A DNA stretch of 64,000 nucleotides from Flabesymbios commensalis. Its lineage: Eukaryota; Annelida; Polychaeta; Terebellida; Flabelligeridae. How positions within the stretch are numbered: the stretch's first letter is position 1; every line of letters starts with the position of its first letter. Position numbers and translations under genes: made by a program. The stretch lies in the NCBI GenBank assembly GCA_964017125.1, contig OZ024908.1:80971499-81035498 (forward strand). Reading direction: 5' to 3'. Below the pieces are notes generated by a model. It was not told the origin of the DNA. It saw nothing but the letters and a program-made list of their open reading frames with translations, and did no database searches. Positions 61,701 through 64,000 of this stretch are shown here, one piece after another.

Positions 61701-62634
61701 TGACGTCTGAATTGACGTCTAAATGAATAACTTTTGAAATACTCAATCAAATTTCACACTAATCTCATTAATGACTTTTGAAGTAGTCAATGAAACGTCG
61801 ACAAATTCACAGGGCAGTTGCCGTAGTACTAGCCGATGGTGCCTGCAAAATTACATGGAAAACGGTTGAGAATTGACGTCTCAATTGACGTCTAAATGAA
61901 TAACTTTTAAAAATTCTCAATCAAATTTCACACTATTCTCATTATTAACTTTTGAAGTAATCAATGAAACTCCGCCAAATTTACAGGGCAGTTGCCGTAA
62001 TACCTGCCGATGGCGCCTGCAAAATTACATGGAAAACGGTTAAGAATTGACATCTGAATTGACGTCTATATCATAATTTTTAAAAATACTCAATCAAATT
62101 TCCTACTAACCTTATTGATAACTTTTGAAGTACTTAATCAAACTTCGCCAAATTTACAGGAAAATATCACACTAATGTCATTAATAACTTTTGAAGTACT
62201 TAATCAATCTTCGCCAAATTTACAGGACAGTTGCCGTAATACCTGCCGATGGCGCCTGCAAAATTACATGGAAAACGGTTGAGAATTGACGTCTGAATTG
62301 ACGTCTAAATGAAAAACTTTTAAAAATTCTCAATCAAATTTCACACTATTCTCATTAATAACTTTTGAACTAATTAATGAAACTTCGCCAAATTTACAGG
62401 GCAGTTGCCGTAATACCTGCCGATGGTGCCTGCAAAATTACATGGAAAACGGTTAAGAATTGACGTCTGAATTGATGTCTGAATGAAAAACTTTTAAAAA
62501 TACTCAATCAAATTTCACACTAATCTCATTAATAACTTTTGAAGTAATCAATGAAACTCCGCCAAATTTACAGGGCAGTTGCCGTAATACCAGCCGATGG
62601 TGCCTGCAAAATTACATGGAAAACGGTTAAGAAT

Positions 62635-63047
62635 TGACGTCTGAATTGACGTCTAAATCATAATTTTTAAAAATACTCAATCAAATTTCCTACTAATCTT
62701 ATTGATAACTTTTGAAGTACTTAATCAAACTTCGCCAAATTTACAGGAAAATATCACACTAATGTCATTAATAACTTTTGAAGTACTTAATCAATCTTTG
62801 CCAAATTTACAGGGCAGTTGCCGTAGTACCTGCCGATGGTGCCTGCAAAATTACATGGAAAACGGTGAGGAATTGACGTCTGAATTGATGTCTGAATGAA
62901 AAACTTTTAAAAATACTCAATCAAATTTCACACTAATCTCATTAATAACTTTTGAAGTAATCAATGAAACTCCGCCAAATTTACAGGGCAGTTGCCGTAA
63001 TACCAGCCGATGGTGCCTGCAAAATTACATGGAAAACGGTTAAGAAT
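62635..63047 (+). repeat. 413-bp L3-c3 insertion in unit B
   Basis: One long and one short monomer (239 + 174 bp) sit between the c3 at 62461 and the b5 at 63048. Unit A goes directly from c3 (58205) to b5 (58379). The inserted L3 has AAAATATCAC and CTTTGCC. Its end reads CGGTGAGGAATTG where other monomers read CGGTTGAGAATTG or CGGTTAAGAATTG. Confidence 0.85.
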
Positions 63048-64000
63048 TGACGTCTGAATTGACGTCTAAATGAATAACTTTTGAAATACTTAATCAAATT
63101 TCACACTAATCCCATTAATAACTTTTGAAGTAGTCAATGAAACGTCGACAAATTCACAGGGCAGTTGCCGTAGTACCAGCCGATGGTGCCTCCAAATTTA
63201 CATGGAAAACGGTTAAGAATTGACGTCTGAATTGACGTCTAAATGAATAACTTTTGAAATACTCAATCAAATTTCACACTAATCTCATTAATAACTTTTG
63301 AAGTAGTCAATGAAACGTCGACAAATTCACAGGGCAGTTGCTGTAGTACTAGCCGATGGTGCCTGCAAAATTACATGGAAAACGGTTGAGAATTGACGTC
63401 TGAATTGACGTCTAAATGAATAATTTTTAAAAATTCTCAATCAAATTTCACACTATTCTCATTAATAACTTTTGAAGTAATCAATGAAACTCCGCCAAAT
63501 TTACAGGGCAGTTGCCGTAATACCAGCCGATGGTGCCTGCAAAATTACATAGAAAACGGTTAAGAATTGACGTCTGAATTGACGTCTAAATCATAATTTT
63601 TAAAAATACTCAATCAAATTTCCTACTAATCTTATTGATAACTTTTGAAGTACTTAATCAAACTTCGCCAAATTTACAGGAAAATATCACACTAATGTCA
63701 TTAATAACTTTTGAAGTACTTAATCAATCTTTGCCAAATTTACAGGGCAGTTGCCGTAATACCTGCCGATGGTGCCTGCAAAATTACATGGAAAACGGTT
63801 GAGAATTGACGTCTGAATTGACGTCTAAATGAAAAACTTTTAAAAATACTCAATCAAATTTCACACTAATCTCATTAATAACTTTTGAAGTAATCAATGA
63901 AACTCCGCCAAATTTACAGGGCAGTTGCCGTAATACCAGCCGATGGTGCCTGCAAAATTACATGGGAAACGGTTAAGAATTGACGTCAGAATTGACGTCT

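Larger units (their letters stand above)
1..64000 (+). repeat. Satellite DNA array with higher-order repeat structure, whole window
   Basis: The window is filled end to end by head-to-tail copies of one monomer family, all in the same orientation. Hand tiling on the monomer start TGACGTCTGA gives 347 complete monomers from 1 to 63980 and 20 bp of the next. Lengths are 172-175 bp (290 copies) or 239-240 bp (57 copies), and the summed lengths close exactly at every block boundary I checked. Monomer order is not random: sets of 8 to 46 monomers recur, giving higher-order repeats. I saw no inverted monomer, no transposon insertion and no unique spacer. Large homogeneous arrays of this kind are typical of centromeric or pericentromeric heterochromatin. 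The chromosomal place, the species and any function are not shown by the sequence. Confidence 0.98.
60593..64000 (+). repeat. HOR block 8, unit B, incomplete at the window end
   Basis: Starts: 60593 a, 60767 b3, 60940 c2, 61115 L4, 61354 d, 61528 b9-like, 61701 b4, 61874 d2, 62048 L2, 62287 d, 62461 c3, 62635 L3, 62874 c3, 63048 b5, 63221 b6, 63394 d/a mosaic, 63568 L3, 63807 a-like, 63981 start of the next monomer. Relative to unit A there are two in-register additions: d-b9 (61354-61700, 347 bp) and L3-c3 (62635-63047, 413 bp). They raise the offset from 3909 to 4256 and then 4669 bp. Confidence 0.9.

Noticed and set aside
62702-62899. 65-codon open frame through a long monomer into the next monomer
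   Set aside because: It starts at a TTG inside the 66-bp duplication and stays open only because of a local change at the monomer end (CGGTGAGG). The 22-residue internal repeat is simply the 66-bp satellite duplication translated. Not a gene.
1-64000. CRISPR array
   Set aside because: Repeats are regular, but there are no short unique spacers: the whole monomer is repeated, at 174 or 239 bp, far from the repeat-spacer geometry of CRISPR.
1-64000. CENP-B box in the monomer
   Set aside because: The pattern NTTCGNNNNANNCGGGN or its complement needs CGGG or CCCG. I see neither in any monomer class. CTTCGCCAA in L matches only the first half.
1-64000. Tandem remains of a transposon or LTR element
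   Set aside because: No terminal inverted repeats, target-site duplications, poly-A tails or recognisable coding remnants; the repeat unit has no end structure. A remote origin from an element cannot be excluded but nothing shows it.
1-64000. Ribosomal RNA, tRNA, snRNA or histone gene cluster as the tandem unit
   Set aside because: A 174-bp AT-rich unit with no internal box A/B pair, no cloverleaf and no conserved rRNA segment; the HOR units are made only of these monomers.

Overview
The whole 64-kb window is one uninterrupted satellite-DNA array. I found no gene, RNA gene, transposon or single-copy sequence in it, and every repeat unit lies in the same orientation. By hand I tiled the window into 347 consecutive complete monomers (1-63980) plus a 20-bp start of the next, so the array runs off both ends. 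Each monomer begins with TGACGTCTGA or a close variant. Lengths are sharply quantised: 290 short monomers of 172-175 bp and 57 long monomers of 239-240 bp. A long monomer is a short one carrying a 66-bp internal duplication. Consensus GC is about 34%, concentrated in one 37-bp box (about 62% GC). Such an array points to a eukaryotic heterochromatic locus, typically centromeric, pericentromeric or subtelomeric. I do not recognise the family and cannot name the organism. CpG is not depleted (observed/expected about 1.2 in the first monomer), which leans towards a lightly methylated genome, for example an invertebrate; this is inference.

Monomer class names used here are mine. a: GTAGTAATAAATG in the centre. 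b: 173 bp, GAAATACTC on the left and ACGTCGAC in the centre; subtypes b1-b10. c: starts with CTGAATG; subtypes c, c2 (175 bp), c3 (GATGTCTG). d: AAAAATTCTC and CTATTCTC; subtypes d, dg (CTCGGCC), d2 (CTCAATTG), d3 (CTTGTGAAG and AGGCCAG). L: long; subtypes L, L2, L3, L4.

Layout. 1-34.7 kb holds one 'dialect' of higher-order repeats (HORs): a partial unit (1-2390) and then units starting at 2391, 9210, 17652, 23536 and 29355, of 6819, 8442, 5884, 5819 and 8336 bp. Each opens with a-b3-c2-L and the first four close with b1-b2-c-dg; the last loses that pattern beyond 31.6 kb. Units differ by loss or gain of whole monomers or modules, including a 2213-bp tandem duplication at 11424-15849. From 34.7 to 53.9 kb a second dialect appears (b9-b10-d3-a), organised in 2974-, 2800-, 1867- and 1454-bp units. 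From 53.9 to 64 kb the first dialect returns in rearranged form, with two related copies offset stepwise by 3909, 4256 and 4669 bp.

Nothing here works together as genes do. The biology visible is repeat turnover: unequal crossover or conversion in register with the monomer, repeated local duplication, and mosaic monomers marking exchange points. The features most worth following are the dimeric 12-bp TGACGTC element in nearly every monomer, the two-length (174/239) system with recurrent spacing, and the datable nested duplications.
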